64,000 nt of DNA, from contig CM007333.1 of assembly GCA_000333855.2 (NCBI GenBank), forward strand, positions 307,306 through 371,305, written 5' to 3'. Both the position numbers and the translations under genes were made by a program. Source of the DNA: Endotrypanum monterogeii (lineage: Eukaryota > Euglenozoa > Kinetoplastea > Trypanosomatida > Trypanosomatidae). Below the pieces are notes generated by a model, which saw only the letters and a list, made by a program, of their open reading frames with translations, searched no databases and was not told the DNA's origin. Shown one piece after another: positions 62,261 through 64,000 of this stretch (position 1 is its first letter; each line of letters begins with the position of its first letter).

Positions 62261-63922
62261 TCACACCGTTGACCTCAGCGTCGCAGCCAGCTGCTCCCAC
62301 TGCGCCAGCCAGCCAACGTACACCTCCTGCTCCAGGAAGAACTGCATCTGACACACGTATTCAGCAACCTCGTTGTTGATGCCGATGTCCATCATGATGT
62401 GCTCACACAGCGCCTCGCGCAGCTCCTTGGAAAGCTCTGTAATGTAGGGGCCGGCATACGCGAACGTCCGAGCGTACTCACCGCTACGGTCAAACTGTGA
62501 GGTCAGCACACTGGCCGAGCTGAGCGGCCGTGCCGTCCGTGGGGCCGTAGCTGCACCGGTGGCAGAGGTCGGCTCCGGTGCGTCGAACACATGCACCGGC
62601 GATGCAGCGCTCACAGTTCGCCGCCGAGCCTTGGTCACCGCAGGGCCGCTGCCGTGCCGCTGCGATGGCACGTGAAAAGGGGCGTCCACCGGCAGGCGGC
62701 GCAGCAACTCCAGGTAGAGTGGCTCGCCTCTTCCAAACACGGCGTGCTCCTCCAGCGCACGCGCAAGCTTATCGGACACGAACTGGAGCGACCGCACGCG
62801 CAGCTCGCCGTTTACGCACGCGAGGCGCAAAAACATGGAGCGCCCCTCGTCCCACACCTCCTGTTGCCCCTCCAGCACCGTTGCCACCAACCGCGACGAG
62901 TGCGATGCCGCTGTCGCCCTCGGTCGCTCCTTGCGAACAACAACATCGAATCGCGTCCACTCGCAAATATCGACGCGCGGGTTGTGCAGTGTCAAGTCAA
63001 GACTACGGAACGGAGCAAAGAGAGTGATGTGGGTGTCGGAGCGCGCATAGTGAGCCGCGCAACGGCGCCCACGGCCGCCCCTGCATTCACCCTGCGGCGT
63101 CACGACCTGGTCGTCTTGCGCAGCTGTGTAGCGACCGCGGTGCAGCACCCACATATCTCCTTTCCCGGCAGCGGCGTCGGCACGGCCACCTAAGGGCGAT
63201 CGCGGCTGGCCGCCGGTGACGAGATCGTGCACGCTGCGGTACCGTGGCACAGGGTCGGGGGCGGCCCGGGCTGAGTCACCTTCAGAGCTCACAGCGCCGT
63301 CCACATAGCAGCCCTTCTTCAGGCGTGACATCGTGAAGTAGCTTGATCCCGTTGTGTGCAGCACGCGCCACCCACTCGGTGCAAGCGGTGGCACGGCAGC
63401 CACGCCGTCCTTCATGTCCCGTGCTACCTCCGCGCGCATCTCCTCCTGAGCTACGCCCTCCAGGTCGCTGCATTGCGCGAAGAGCCGGCGTCGTTGGTCC
63501 AGAGCGGCACGCTCGCTTGCTCCGGCGGGGTCCAGCTGCGGCGGACTGCACGTAGGCGACGAGATCGCCCCGCCCGAGACGCAACCGTCGCAACCAGTGC
63601 CGGCGCTGCCGCCACGCTCCTGCCCAGGCGAGTACCGGCGAGTCGCAACGGTCATCGATGATGGGGGCGCCGCCACGCGCACAATGCACCTCGACACACC
63701 GCCACGCACCTCGGCCCCGCAGCCGCGGCGACAGCACAGAGGCGCCGGCAGAGCTAGAGCTACAGTGCTGCTGCAAGGCGCGCTGCACAGCGCAGCCGCG
63801 TGCCGCTCGCAGTGGCGGTGCCTCAACGCGGCCCGCTGCGCATAGCAGAGGAGGAAGGAAAAAGGGGGCGCGAACCGGCGACGCCAGGGCAGCGCTGCAC
63901 GCTCGCGGCGCGCTGCATTCAT
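62261..63922 (-). CDS. long protein with C-terminal MAM33/C1QBP-like (mitochondrial glycoprotein) domain
   Basis: 553 residues from the ATG at 63922; a TGA lies in frame just upstream at about 63977-63979, so the gene starts inside the window. The N-terminus is Arg/Ala-rich with hydrophobic patches and fits a mitochondrial presequence. The first 300 residues are otherwise low in complexity. From about residue 300 strands appear (L-F-A-P-F-R-S-L-D-L-T-L, W-T-R-F-D-V-V-V), and the last 75 residues match the MAM33/C1QBP helical end: G-P-Y-I-T-E-L then R-E-A-L, a helix with G-I-N-N-E-V-A-E-Y, and a final Y-V-G-W-L-A-Q-W-E-Q. Classical members are about 200-280 residues, acidic, trimeric matrix proteins; this one is twice as long with a long basic extension. 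In trypanosomatids a small family of such p22-like proteins is known. Confidence in the domain is good, in function low. Confidence 0.7.
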   Translation of the reverse strand: MNAARRERAALPWRRRFAPPFSFLLCYAQRAALRHRHCERHAAALCSAPCSSTVALALPAPLCCRRGCGAEVRGGVSRCIVRVAAPPSSMTVATRRYSPGQERGGSAGTGCDGCVSGGAISSPTCSPPQLDPAGASERAALDQRRRLFAQCSDLEGVAQEEMRAEVARDMKDGVAAVPPLAPSGWRVLHTTGSSYFTMSRLKKGCYVDGAVSSEGDSARAAPDPVPRYRSVHDLVTGGQPRSPLGGRADAAAGKGDMWVLHRGRYTAAQDDQVVTPQGECRGGRGRRCAAHYARSDTHITLFAPFRSLDLTLHNPRVDICEWTRFDVVVRKERPRATAASHSSRLVATVLEGQQEVWDEGRSMFLRLACVNGELRVRSLQFVSDKLARALEEHAVFGRGEPLYLELLRRLPVDAPFHVPSQRHGSGPAVTKARRRTVSAASPVHVFDAPEPTSATGAATAPRTARPLSSASVLTSQFDRSGEYARTFAYAGPYITELSKELREALCEHIMMDIGINNEVAEYVCQMQFFLEQEVYVGWLAQWEQLAATLRSTV

Positions 63923-64000
63923 TTCGCACTCCTCGCTCGGCGTCCACGAATGTCCCACGAGTGCAGCGCACGCTCCTCACAGCTTGTCGGTGGGGTGAGC
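63923..64000. other. upstream flank at window edge
   Basis: Only 78 bp; contains the TGA that closes the frame upstream of the MAM33-like gene. Nothing else can be said. Confidence 0.5.

Overview
The window looks like a piece of a trypanosomatid (Leishmania-type) chromosome. Eighteen protein-coding genes, all on the minus strand and none with a recognisable intron, are separated by 0.6-2.7 kb spacers. The spacers are full of (TA)n, (CA)n, homopolymers and polypyrimidine tracts, as expected for a polycistronic unit resolved by trans-splicing. From memory, and not checked here, a site-1-protease-type subtilase, the proteasome ATPase RPT2 and the cytosolic leucyl-tRNA synthetase lie close together on Leishmania chromosome 13, so this is probably the equivalent region. 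Transcription runs from high to low coordinates.

In transcription order (64000 to 1) the genes are: a long protein ending in a MAM33/C1QBP-like domain; an ABHD11-like hydrolase; a DUF155 (RMD1/RMND1) membrane protein; RNA polymerase subunit RPB10; a coiled-coil TPH-type flagellar protein; leucyl-tRNA synthetase; proteasome ATPase RPT2; a frameshifted and truncated HECT-like gene; its intact 2364-residue paralogue; a cytochrome b5 reductase; an NDK-like/Dpy-30 protein of the NME5 (radial spoke) type; a site-1-protease-like subtilase; an unrecognised 377-residue protein; a GT69 (CMT1/CAP59-type) glycosyltransferase; a four-pass membrane protein; a possible RRM-type protein; a CCDC137-like nucleolar-type protein; and an AMP-deaminase-like protein that runs off the left edge.

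Three themes stand out. First, several genes keep a family fold but have lost or moved the catalytic residues: the AMP deaminase, the NDK domain and the HECT domain. Second, two neighbouring HECT-like paralogues start with Met-Gly-Asn and sit beside RPT2, which starts Met-Gly-Gln; at least one carries a good N-myristoylation signal. Third, a nearly identical repeat of roughly 0.6 kb occurs three times in the same orientation, once immediately beyond the broken end of the truncated HECT-like gene.

The assembly has four N gaps (8310-8500, 26079-26088, 37388-37997, 48064-48083). The sequence around the last gap follows the T-A-C-G order of pyrosequencing flows and is almost certainly an artefact. 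Homopolymer lengths here, and frameshifts that depend on them, should be treated with caution.
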